A program made the translations under genes and the position numbers. This document shows positions 48,954 through 58,131 of a stretch of 64,000 bases of DNA, in pieces. The notes under the pieces are model-generated. The model was not told the origin of the DNA and made no database searches. It saw only the letters and a program-made list of their open reading frames with translations. Source of the DNA: Coleophoma eucalyptorum (taxonomy: Eukaryota > Ascomycota > Leotiomycetes > Helotiales > Dermateaceae). The stretch covers positions 943,909 through 1,007,908 of the forward strand of contig JALRME010000001.1 in NCBI GenBank assembly GCA_026120035.1. The letters run 5' to 3'. Position 1 is the first letter of the stretch. Each line of letters starts with the position of its first letter.

Positions 48954-50208
48954 TGTCGACTCCGAACGCCGGTACCAGATGCTGCGGTTTTATGTTTTAT
49001 ACTGAATGACCAGTCCCAGAAATTTAGACGACCAGCGTCTTTTGTAACAAGCAGATATTATAAACGATAGTATGCTTCGATCAACGAAGACTGGGAATGG
49101 GGAAGGCGAGCGCAGAGAACAGAACGACGATTACGAGAAGGAGGAAAGAATGAAGCAAGCCTGTTTCCTGGGTAGCCACAACGTTTATACAAAGGCCACT
49201 CGACTCCACCACCAGTGCGAACTACAACTGGCAGCGCTAATGTCAAACATGGGCACACATTGGGCCATGACCTGGGGTCTGCAGTATTGGAGGCATTGCG
49301 TATGTGCCTAGAAGCGGCTACATAGATTGTAGTAGACCCATTTTGCATCAGGCCAAATGCACAACAAGGAGGATGGGCAAACTGTTTATCATACCACTGC
49401 CAAAGCAACGACGAGCCCTGGGACCCAGTATCCAATGAGGCCTGAGACTGCTACCACTCGTGATTCCTCATCCCCAGAATAGCCAAAATTAGAAATATCG
49501 ACTGCGGGTCGGCGCAGATGCGCGCGCGGGATGGGGTTGAGGATATGCATGATTGGGGGTTGGCTGCAGCAGCTTGATCCTATCAGAGCTGCCCACACCA
49601 ACGAACCGCTATACAGGCGCGTAAAATGATGCCCCCCTTGCCGGAGCATCGTTGCGATCGTTGAAATGAGTGGCTCTGCTTTTGATGGAAATACACTTGT
49701 ATACTTGTACAGCCATGAGGAGTCACTTCCTCTGATTTACCATATGCGATGTCAGGGTTCAGCGGGGTGGGACTGAGAGGCTCAGTGCCTGGTGGTTGCT
49801 CAGAAATGGGCCGCTTCATCTGGGACCGCGCATGAAATCGTGATCCTATGAATAGATATAGATATTTAGAACTATTGAAATCGTCGAATGGACAAACGAG
49901 TGCCAGAAGCAGATCTTGTAATACTGAGCGCCGATGGTGACACAAATAGTTTTAATTACCCTTGTGTTTGACTATAGGAAGCTTGGGTCATTTCTAGTGG
50001 TGTTTACACCAAACAAGAACTGTTCGGTCACGTGGTTCACAACCTATTTCACCACAATCCCTACTCGGAGAAAAATGATCATCTTTCTATCTATGAGACA
50101 GGTTTATGCTACGCTTAAATGCAACAGACGCACTAACATCTATTTGCTTGGGGTATGACAGCGAAGATGCCTGATCTCTATCTCGCCATAGCAGCTCTGC
50201 TTCCAGAC
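48954..50208. other. Intergenic
   Basis: This 1.26 kb lies upstream of the methyltransferase-domain gene and downstream of RNA1, both on the minus strand. No coding exon is recognised; the promoter of the former is expected here. Confidence 0.55.
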
Positions 50209-51541
50209 CTAAATTTCAGTCTTTCCAAGCTTGGCTGCCAAATCATCAACATCCTTATCCTGTCTCTGAGCAACAGGCTCTTCCTGAGCTTCTTCAGCCT
50301 CCTGCAACAGTCTCTCTCTCCTCTCCTCAGCCTCTTCCTCCTCTTCTTCCTCCTCCTCTTCCTCTTCATCTTCGTCATCACTCTCAAGCTCATCAAGCTC
50401 ATCAAGACCCCAGTCATCTTCAATGACCACATCTCCACCAAACTTCTCTTTGCGTTCTTCAAAAATCTCGTTAAGTTGCATGATTGATAAATCCTCCTCG
50501 GAAAACTTGTTGCCGTTTAACTCGAGCTTCCTCAGGGCAGGCAGAGCAGTCTTTGCTGCTTCAGCCAGACCCTTGAGTCCAAGTGCGTTGATGTCATTGT
50601 ACTGCAACCTCAAGATTTCAAGCTTCTTATTGTTTCCTTTTCCGAGGGCCTCTGCAAGAACAACACCTCCCTTTGCGCCTAGCAACGAATCGCCAACACC
50701 AAGCTCCTTGATCTCGGTCCATTCTGGAACCACAGTTGCAAGTGCCTTTGCGCCACCCAATGTGAAAGTATTGTCCTGTAGATCAAGCACCTCAAGTCCC
50801 TTGGCATGTCTTAAGCCTTCCACCAAAAGTTGTGAGATACCTCCTAGCTTAACTCCATTCTGCACTTGTCTGATTCCATTTTGTACCATCTTTACGGTCT
50901 TGATGCCTGTGTGCAAACTGTACGTTTTGGACCAAGCAAGCATACTGCCACTCTCGAGTCTGTTGCGCCCGCAGATAACAGTCTCGAGATCTGGAACTTC
51001 CTTGCCCTCCTTTCGCGCCTCGACCTTCTTTGCGTGCAACGCAGAGAGTGCGTCCGCAATGAGGATACCGGCATGGGGACCAAGGCCATTGTTGTTAAGG
51101 ATGAGGTGTTGCAAAGGAACATGGGATGAGAGGAATGCGACAAGTGGCGCTTGAGTGTTGAGACCAAAGGCATTGTCGCTTAGGTTAACGGTATGGAGTT
51201 TAGGGAGAGTGAGGAAGGGGGTGAGCAGAGAAGAAAGCGCTTGAGGGATCTCATTGAGAAGGCGTCCTGTGAATATATCGGCCAAATTGGCAACCTTGAA
51301 AAAATGTCAGTACTTATGGCACTGAACTTGTAGCTTCGAGTCTGACCTGCAGTGTCTTCTTTGTTTCCAAAACTTTACCCAGGGCCTCACAAGCCTCTAC
51401 GCCCAAGGTGTTGCCTAGAAATCGCACCTCCTCCACGTCGTCCATAGCTTTCAGGGCCTCAATATGCGGTTCGACATCAGCGGCAGTGTTCAGCTTCAGT
51501 CCCTTTCCCTCCAAAGAGAAGATCTTCGCGCTGGAAGCCAT
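50209..51541 (-). CDS. rna1: Ran GTPase-activating protein (RanGAP1/RNA1)
   Basis: Two exons, 51541-51347 (65 codons) and 51294-50209, encode 426 aa; the 52-nt intron is in phase 0. Leucine-rich repeats of the RanGAP type run from about residue 35 to 345: VEEVRFLGNTLGVEACEALG, LHTVNLSDNAFG, LQHLILNNNGLGPHAG, LETVICGRNRLESGSM, LEVLDLQDNTFTLGGAKAL and LEILRLQYNDINALGLKGL. The repeat with GRNRLESGSM holds the Arg/Asn region known to contact Ran in yeast Rna1p. An acidic tail (a run of about a dozen Glu) follows, also typical. It stimulates GTP hydrolysis by Ran in the cytoplasm and so drives nuclear transport. It is divergent from PRP4, with a 24-bp foldback in the shared promoter space. Confidence 0.96.
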
Positions 51542-51870
51542 GTTGAACTATGGTAGAAGTAGCAACCAGGTGTTATATGATGCGCAACAAGAAACGATAT
51601 TGTTGTGTGGTTGAAAGATCGTTGTTTACTTGGAGGATTTGCTCAGTATATTTCGTAGTGGGGTAGAATTCTAGAGGGGTGCCTGAATGACTCGGACCCG
51701 CCACCATCATCTGACGCTAGAGCTTCTTCGTACAGCATTTTTTGACGAGGCGATACTTGTTCGTTTCCGTTCATATTACATAGCGAAAGCTCGCTGACTT
51801 ACGCCTGGTGTGGAGTCAAACAGGCACTACTCTTATAGTCCTTGCTTATGTAGAGCGTTGCAGTGACATC

Positions 51871-51930
51871 GAGGCATGAGAGGAGGCTCCTCTGGCCTCC
51901 TCTCATCAGAGGAGCCTCCTCTCATGCCTC
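51871..51930. repeat. Perfect 24-bp inverted repeat with 12-nt spacer
   Basis: The left arm at 51871-51894 (GAGGCATGAG...TCCTCTG) and right arm at 51907-51930 (CAGAGGA...CTCATGCCTC) are exact reverse complements over 24 bp. The spacer is GCCTCCTCTCAT. The arms contain shorter internal GGAGG and CCTCC units. It could form a strong hairpin in RNA or a cruciform in DNA. It could be a bidirectional regulatory element, a foldback transposon remnant, or an assembly artefact. Confidence 0.95.
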
Positions 51931-52007
51931 CCGGTAGTAAATATTCTCTTTGACTTTAAATAACTGCTATCTCTTCATGCACACAAGGTGTGCAAGCTGT
52001 AAAGAAG

Positions 52008-52166
52008 ATGGCTTCACCCACAGGTAATGATAACATCAGAAGACTACTGAACGAAAATGAGTCGAACCAAGGCGGACAGTTATTTATCTGCAAAAACACT
52101 AGAGCTGAATGCCCGTTAAGAAGGTATTTCATTAAAGCCGTGACAAGGTACCAGAGCCTTGTTTAA
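52008..52166 (+). other. Small ORF of 52 codons, doubtful
   Basis: It starts at ATG in a fair context (AAGATGG) and reads 52 residues with two Cys (FICKNTRAECPLRRYF). It lies inside the RNA1/PRP4 promoter space on the PRP4 strand, 150 bp upstream of PRP4. It could be a short gene, an upstream ORF of PRP4, or chance. No known family is recognised. Confidence 0.15.
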
Positions 52167-52317
52167 CAAGGCTGTTGTGAAATTTTAGCGACGGGCTGGA
52201 CCTTAAAATTCCATGACCTCGCGTTGAAGTACAGCCTCACGTCTTGCGACAAGCTCTCTCCAACTCCAACATCCACCTCGTACTGGAGCCGCAAGTCCTT
52301 CATTACATACATTAGCC

Positions 52318-54074
52318 ATGCATCCTTCACGCCAGGCCTACGTGGAGGAGGCCCCTCAAGAGGTAAGCAGACACCATTTCTTCCCCAAATCCATTCCCGC
52401 AGCGCAGACAGTATTCATATGATCCTAGAGGGACGAATGCGAACGCGATCTCGTCTCTGAATCAGCATTGGGGACAAGAGGCTGATGGTGTGGGTTTGTA
52501 CTTACAGGATCGAGGTATCGCTCTTGAAGATGTTCGTAAGTAGATCAGAAGCACCTCAGCTCTCTAATTGCAGACTAATAAATCGAATAGCCATGGATCG
52601 CGATTATGATATGCCCTCAGCTGGCGCAGGGATCGCACCAGAACGAGCATCTGCAATTCTGTCACAATTCGATCGCAAACGACGAGCTGCTGCCATAGCT
52701 GTGCCGACGGATGATGGACGAGTACGGGCAAAGCTACGAGAGATGGGAGAGCCGATTACGTTGTTTGCAGAGGGGCCGGGTGACCGAAGAGAGCGTCTAC
52801 GAGGACTTATGCAGATCCAACAGGAGATCAACGAGGCGGATGGTGAGGATGCCGACGAGGATACAGAGATGAAGGATGGAGGCGACAATGAGGACGAAGC
52901 CGAAGAAGAATTCTACACCATGGGCATTGAAGATCTGAAGGCTGCACGGCAGGATATTGCGAGATATTCTTTACCTAGGGCTAAGAATCGGGTAGCGAGT
53001 CAAAAGGCCGAATCTACAATTCCTCTGCGTACGCATGTCAAATTCCGGAAGGGTATCAAGGAGCGGCTAGGCGGGTTCGAGTTGCAAGGGAGTCAGACGG
53101 CCGGAGAACGACCTATTAGTATGACAAGATTTTCTCCGAATGGTGAGATAATTGCAGCTGGAAACTGGGGTGGTGGTATCAAATTACTAGATGTACCGAA
53201 TTTGGAAGAAAAAAGGACATTACGTGGACATACAGATCGAGTTGGAGGTATCTCTTGGTTTCCGGACGCGACTTTACCAGGCTCGACAGTTTCTCCCGAT
53301 TCTGTTAACCTAGCATCGGGAGGCGCAGAGGGAAATATTCACCTGTGGTCGTTGAACCAGGATACTCCTCTGTCTACGTTAGCAGGACACAACCAGCGTG
53401 TTTGTAGAGTAGAGTTCCACCCGTCAGGAAAATATCTCGCATCGGCGTCCGAAGACACTACATGGAGATTATGGGACGTCAACACAACTACGGAATTACT
53501 TTTGCAAGAAGGTCACTCCCGAGGAGTTTTCGCGCTCAGCTTCAACACCGATGGTTCGCTTCTATGCTCTGCCGGAATGGATAGTATTGGACGAATTTGG
53601 GATTTACGGACGGGACGAACGGTTATGATTTTAGACGGGCACATTCGACCTATCTACGCACTTGATTGGGGCGTAGACGGTCATCGTGTGTTATCTGGAT
53701 CAGGAGACGGATGGGTTAAATGTTGGGACCTGAGAAAAGTACAAGCAGCAGGAGGTGTAGGAGCACATAAGAGTGTGGTATCTGATTTGCGCTGGTACAA
53801 AGGATTTGACGACCCTGCTCAAGGCGCTGTGACCAACGTGGATGAGAAGGGCGAGCGGCAACCAAAGAAGAGTGGAACCTTCTTCGTCTCTAGTGGATTT
53901 GACAAGAATGTCAACATTTTTTCTGCCGATGACTGGTCTTTGGTTCAGAGTTTGAGTGGGCATACTGGCAATGTTCACAGTGTTGACATTACTAAGGATG
54001 CGAAGTGGATTATTAGTGGTGGTTATGATCGGACGGTCAAGCTGTGGGGGAGGAATGATATGGAAGGATTGTGA
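52318..54074 (+). CDS. prp4: U4/U6 snRNP component PRP4 (WD40)
   Basis: Three exons, 52318-52362, 52412-52535 and 52591-54074, encode 550 aa; introns are 49 and 55 nt. The first exon codes the short conserved start [15 protein letters not shown], the second [20 protein letters not shown]...GIALEDV. An acceptor nine bases earlier for exon 2 would add RRQ. The splicing-factor motif (SFM/PRP4) lies at about 70-125 ([20 protein letters not shown] and [16 protein letters not shown]). WD40 repeats follow from about 210 to the end, with clear units such as [70 protein letters not shown] and [20 protein letters not shown]. The protein sits in the U4/U6.U5 tri-snRNP with PRP3. The acidic insert ([20 protein letters not shown]) is normal for fungi. 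Confidence 0.96.
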
Positions 54075-54801
54075 TCAAGGTATATCGTGAAGGCGTCTGG
54101 ATTCCCAAGATTTGGCCTACTTATAAGCTTCAAGAAAGTGGGAATAAATAAATAAAATAAAATCAGCATGTCTTTCCTTTGCTCGACCGGCCTGAGGTCG
54201 ACCCGTCCGGAGTTTGCTCCTGAAACCCAAATTCAAGTATGAATCAACCAGTCGAATCACTGTATTAATCTTTTTAATCTTGTGCCTTATCAAGTAGTAC
54301 ACTAATGTTTGAGATCTAAGCAAAATATCAAAGATCTAAGCTCCAGGATTCCGCTTCAAAGCATTAGCATAAAAAGGTCTTGCATTTCCCCATCTCTTAT
54401 CGAGCAAACAGAGAAGCACGAACCCCTAGCCGCCACTCGCGACAGCAAGAGCCAGTCGGTGGTTCGCGGGAGCTTCCGCTAGGGTGATGCCTGGAGGAAT
54501 CCTCTCAGGAACGATTCCATCAGTCGTGATTTTCTGTAAACATTGAGGACCGTACGTACACACCGCTTCGACTCTACTTCCTCACATAATTCGGTCTCCT
54601 TGGATCGTGCGACTGCGATAAACAAAGCATATCATTCGCAACGTCTCGCCTTAAGGGAGTACTACTCTACCGCCTACTGTAGATTTCTGTGGACTCGGCG
54701 AACCCACCCCGAGGGCGGAGATCCTTCAAAGAGCTCCAGCAAGCAGAACAGCTACCTGGCATCACAATACTACACGATACGATACGACACGACACAAGGC
54801 C
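54075..54801. other. Intergenic
   Basis: This 727-bp stretch after PRP4 contains no recognised gene. It should include the PRP4 3' UTR and the promoter of the next gene on the same strand. Confidence 0.55.
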
Positions 54802-55531
54802 ATGCCTTCGATTGCGCAAGCTGTCGAAGTACCGAGCCGGAAAAGGAGGAGAGATGATACGGTTGACGCTGCCATTCAGATGAAGCTCTCCAGGTAAGCT
54901 TAGAAATCAGGAGGCAGGACTCTGCGAACTGTGTTGAGAATATGGAGCTGACCTTAGTCTTCAATATAGTCCTCGCCATGCCTTTTCTGAAAATACGCAA
55001 GAGGCGCCAGATCGAAGTTTCCTACAGCCGCGATCCATCTCTATACAAGAGTTGAAAAGACAGCGTTTCGAGAACCCATCTCTACACCTCCTCTCGCCGC
55101 CATTGCTGCCGCAACACGAAAGCAAAGACTATGCAACAAGACCTTCGCAGCAGCAGCAACACAAATCGCCCATATTAAGTCCTTGTCATATCTGCCACCG
55201 TAAGCCAGTGGTCAAGTCAGACCTGGATTCTTATGCAGACTGTGAAGAGTGTGGTGAGCGGACGTGCTATATCTGCATTCGAGAATGTCTAGGACGGGAA
55301 AATGAGGAGATGGAGGAGGCGCTGCAGATGAGTTTCACGGAAGATGGCTACGACGACACTGGAAGAGAACTAGTTTTTGGCAGGAAGGATGACCGGGATG
55401 GAGATGAGGACGAATCGGAAAGGAGGAAACTGAGGCATAAGACTATGGTTTGTAGTCGTTGCTGTGTGGAACGGGGTACGGAGGGGGAAGTAGTCTGTCT
55501 GGGCTGTCTGAGGAGGGAAGGTGGTGGTTGA
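54802..55531 (+). CDS. Small Cys-rich zinc-binding protein of unknown function
   Basis: Two exons, 54802-54893 and 54970-55531, encode 217 aa; the 76-nt intron (GTAAGC...TAG) splits a Ser codon. Start MPSIAQAVEVPSRKRRRDD includes a basic KRRR element that may direct it to the nucleus. Paired cysteines stand at about residues 103/106 (CHIC), 122/125 (CEEC), 130/133/137 (CYICIREC), 192/195/196 (CSRCC) and 207/210 (CLGC). Their order resembles a RING-like or treble-clef zinc module split by an acidic insert (GRKDDRDGDEDESE). A possible ubiquitin-binding-like helix (EEMEEALQMSF) lies between the Cys groups. I recognise no named family. An E3 ligase or adaptor role is possible but not shown. Confidence 0.72.
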
Positions 55532-56217
55532 GAAGAAAGGGATCGAGGCGTTATGGTGGACTGATACTTTGCAGTGTATGATCAGATGGTGCACGCCTTT
55601 AAGTTGCGAGGAACTGTTTTGGATCGAGGTATATGTTATTCAAGGTCATCACCCTTCATGTCTCTCTATATCCTCTCTATCATGAAGAAAAGAAAGGAAA
55701 TTAATATAATTCGGAAGCGTAACACCATTATCAATGCAATTTCTCTCGACATATCAGTCTTTCTTGCATTCATTTCAGACCTTAAACACACTCGCTACAG
55801 GATTGACAGGCTTGCTGCTGGTGTTGGGCAGGCCGTTTTCCTTGCCCTTTCAGCCGTAATCTTGCCTTCCAGCGAGTTCTAACCTTTTATTTTTAATTAT
55901 TTTTAATCAGGCACGGAGAGAAATGGGATCGAGAACTTAATTGCAAAGTAAGAGGAAGGGACTTGGGCTGAAAAGGTTTGAGAGACGCCGAGGACTTTAA
56001 GCGAGCAAGTTGACACTCTCCAGTATATACTTCAGACGTGAAACTAAATGCTATACGTCTAAATTTATTCTAGCTGTCTAACATTTACATATTTATGCAT
56101 TACCTCAGAATATATTACATTTTATACACCTTCTTTCTAAACGGGTGATGTTCTAAGTTCAAGGAAACCTCCTGGTACCTCTTGGCAATGATGACATAAC
56201 AACATCCTTCAACCAAT
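55532..56217. other. Convergent intergenic region
   Basis: This 686-bp stretch between stop codons of the zinc-binding protein gene (+) and the GT17 gene (-) shows only an ORF without an ATG start (55574-55882). Nothing else is seen. Confidence 0.55.
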
Positions 56218-57402
56218 TCAACTCTCCTCGGGGCCTACGTCCTGGAATCCTGCATTACGTGAATCACGGTCTAGCAAATATGCGAACCGCGCCTTATTCT
56301 CCTTTAACAAAGAAGGTACATCCTCGTTTTTCTCCACGCGGTCGTAGATCTCGCCCTTCCTATCCCACAAATCTAACCCCTTTCTCACCCTATCCACAAT
56401 CCTGCCGCGATCCCTGAATTTTTCCTGGTTCAACTTGGTGTGCGAGAAGCTGGACATCTTGTTTAGCATCTCATCGACTGTGGAGAAGCAAGAACTACAA
56501 TGCCACGCCGCATTGAATAGATCTGACTTCTCGAACCAGTTTAGGAATCGATTGCCTCCTTCCCCGTTACGGAGATCGGCGGGGAGGATCGTTCGGGATG
56601 GACCCTGATATGTAGTTGCTTGCGGGTGCGCCCATTCAGGACCTCTATGTAGCCATTGAAAGCCGTAGTAGTAGAAACGACTGCGCAGAGTAAGGCGACG
56701 TGGAAAATCACAGTAGCGCATTAATTCAAGGGCTGCAGGACGCGGTATCTCGTCAACATCGGAGACAAGGATCACATCCCCCAAGTTCGCAGCTTGTTCA
56801 TTCTTCAAGAATGGTATGACCTGATTGAACATTGCATTCCTCTGAAAATCCTCATGCACCCAAGTTATATGTACATCCATTGGCGGGTCCTTCAAAGCGT
56901 GGTATATAATCTTCGAGTGGTACTTCTCGAATCGTGCCCAATTGTCTTTCAATGAAAGTGGTTTTGGTAAGCCTGTGAAGGTGGTGGCCGATTCGAGGAT
57001 GACGAAATAATCGACATAATGATGCATCTCGTGCAAACGGATTTCGAGCCAATCCAATTCGTTGTTAACCATGAACAGATCATACACCTTGCGGTGATGG
57101 TTCTGCGTCGGGAACGGCCTCCAGCCATGAGCACTACACTGATTTTGAGCGCTCACCTTGGTCACAATGCCATAGTGTCCTGGACTGCTGGCATCATCTG
57201 GTTTCGGCAGATTCGAATCGGCCACAAACTGCACGTCCTGCGGGACAATCGTGCCCCTTTTTCGAACAGCATACTTGCAGAGACATGAGGCTATCCAGAA
57301 CAAGAACAGCAGTAGGAGTACCTTCAGAGTCGCATGTCTCCTCCCCTTTCTCCTTCGCACATTCCATCGCGGTTTCTCGTTGAAACCTAATAATGCTGGC
57401 AT
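56218..57402 (-). CDS. Glycosyltransferase family 17 protein (MGAT3-like)
   Basis: An uninterrupted frame of 394 aa from an ATG. A basic N-terminus (RRRKGRRH) precedes one membrane segment at about 27-44 (VLLLLFLFWIASCLC), giving type II topology in the secretory pathway, probably the Golgi. The catalytic region starts at about 106 with KVYDLFMVNNELDWLEIRL, then HHYVDYFVILESATTFTG, the acidic nucleotide-sugar site SDVDEIPR at 214-221, and RFYYYGFQWLHRG. These are hallmarks of GT17, which in animals adds bisecting GlcNAc to N-glycans. Fungal members have no confirmed acceptor, so the reaction is inferred only as beta-N-acetylglucosaminyl transfer. Its start is 0.7 kb from the divergent Dal5-type permease gene. 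Confidence 0.92.
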   Translation of the reverse strand: MPALLGFNEKPRWNVRRRKGRRHATLKVLLLLFLFWIASCLCKYAVRKRGTIVPQDVQFVADSNLPKPDDASSPGHYGIVTKVSAQNQCSAHGWRPFPTQNHHRKVYDLFMVNNELDWLEIRLHEMHHYVDYFVILESATTFTGLPKPLSLKDNWARFEKYHSKIIYHALKDPPMDVHITWVHEDFQRNAMFNQVIPFLKNEQAANLGDVILVSDVDEIPRPAALELMRYCDFPRRLTLRSRFYYYGFQWLHRGPEWAHPQATTYQGPSRTILPADLRNGEGGNRFLNWFEKSDLFNAAWHCSSCFSTVDEMLNKMSSFSHTKLNQEKFRDRGRIVDRVRKGLDLWDRKGEIYDRVEKNEDVPSLLKENKARFAYLLDRDSRNAGFQDVGPEES

Positions 57403-58131
57403 TTCTGATAATGGCGTCCCATACTGTTGACAGACTCAAGAATGAGAGGCTGTAGTTGCGATTTGACGGTGCGTAGCATTGTCGTCGTGATTTTGGTCAC
57501 GAAAAAGAGTGTTTCGATTGAGTTGAGACGAGCACAGAATTACGAGACAGGTGTCGCGGAAAAGCCGTCGCACGTGTCGTGTTCTCCGGCTTGGCGCTAG
57601 ATGAGCGGACCTAAACCAAGTAAGTTAAGGTAGCGTAGACAGGCCCTCCTTGTCCCTATTTTTCTCCCCGTGAGTTTATTTACCCACCTCATATGAAGAC
57701 GAGGACGGTTTTCACTTGTTCAATACATCGAGGTGTTTCTGCGCATGTATATAAGTATATGTTGGTTTGGCCTTGAGAAATTGTTAATGGACCCTACCAT
57801 CACCAAGACTAATTTCGTGCAGAGCCGTTGAACCCCAGCCCTGAGTCGCCGGCGTGGGAAAGAAAAGTTGCATATGCCTGGTAGCTTATCAGTGCTGGTG
57901 CGCCGATGATCCCATGTTCGACTTCTCATGGGTGGTTTCTCTGCCTCTTATCATGAACATCCAGACCCAAGTCATCCAATGATCGCCCCAGCGGATTGGT
58001 TATAGTGGTATCGGCCGAGGGCTCTCTCGCCATGGGGTGAGTGCACATGTAAGGTACATAAACATAACCTATCTCTCAAAATATGAATTTCTGTTTGTTC
58101 GCTGCCCTCCCACTTTTGAATTTTGACCGTG
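57403..58131. other. Divergent intergenic region, GT17 / permease
   Basis: This 729-bp space holds both promoters. Two GATA-type elements (CTTATC, read as GATAAG on the minus strand) lie nearer the permease gene. No coding exon is seen. Confidence 0.55.
57885..57952. promoter_or_regulatory. Two GATA-factor-type sites upstream of the permease
   Basis: CTTATC occurs at 57885-57890 and 57947-57952, about 247 and 185 bp before the permease ATG. HGATAR elements are bound by AreA/NIT2 nitrogen regulators, and Dal5-type permeases in yeast are under nitrogen catabolite control. Hexamers like this also occur by chance, so the call rests on the pairing and the gene type. Confidence 0.35.

Larger units (their letters stand above)
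51542..52317. promoter_or_regulatory. Divergent promoter region RNA1/PRP4
   Basis: This 776-bp space lies between the start codons of two essential genes. It contains the perfect inverted repeat at 51871-51930, a 9-bp palindrome with one central base (AGCCTTGTT...AACAAGGCT, 52156-52174), and a small ATG ORF of 52 codons at 52008-52166. Confidence 0.6.

Noticed and set aside
50423..51154. 243-codon + strand ORF
   Set aside because: Antisense to the leucine-rich repeats of RNA1; no independent evidence.
55574..55882. 102-codon ORF after the zinc-binding protein gene
   Set aside because: Starts at GTG and lies in the likely 3' UTR; no domain.
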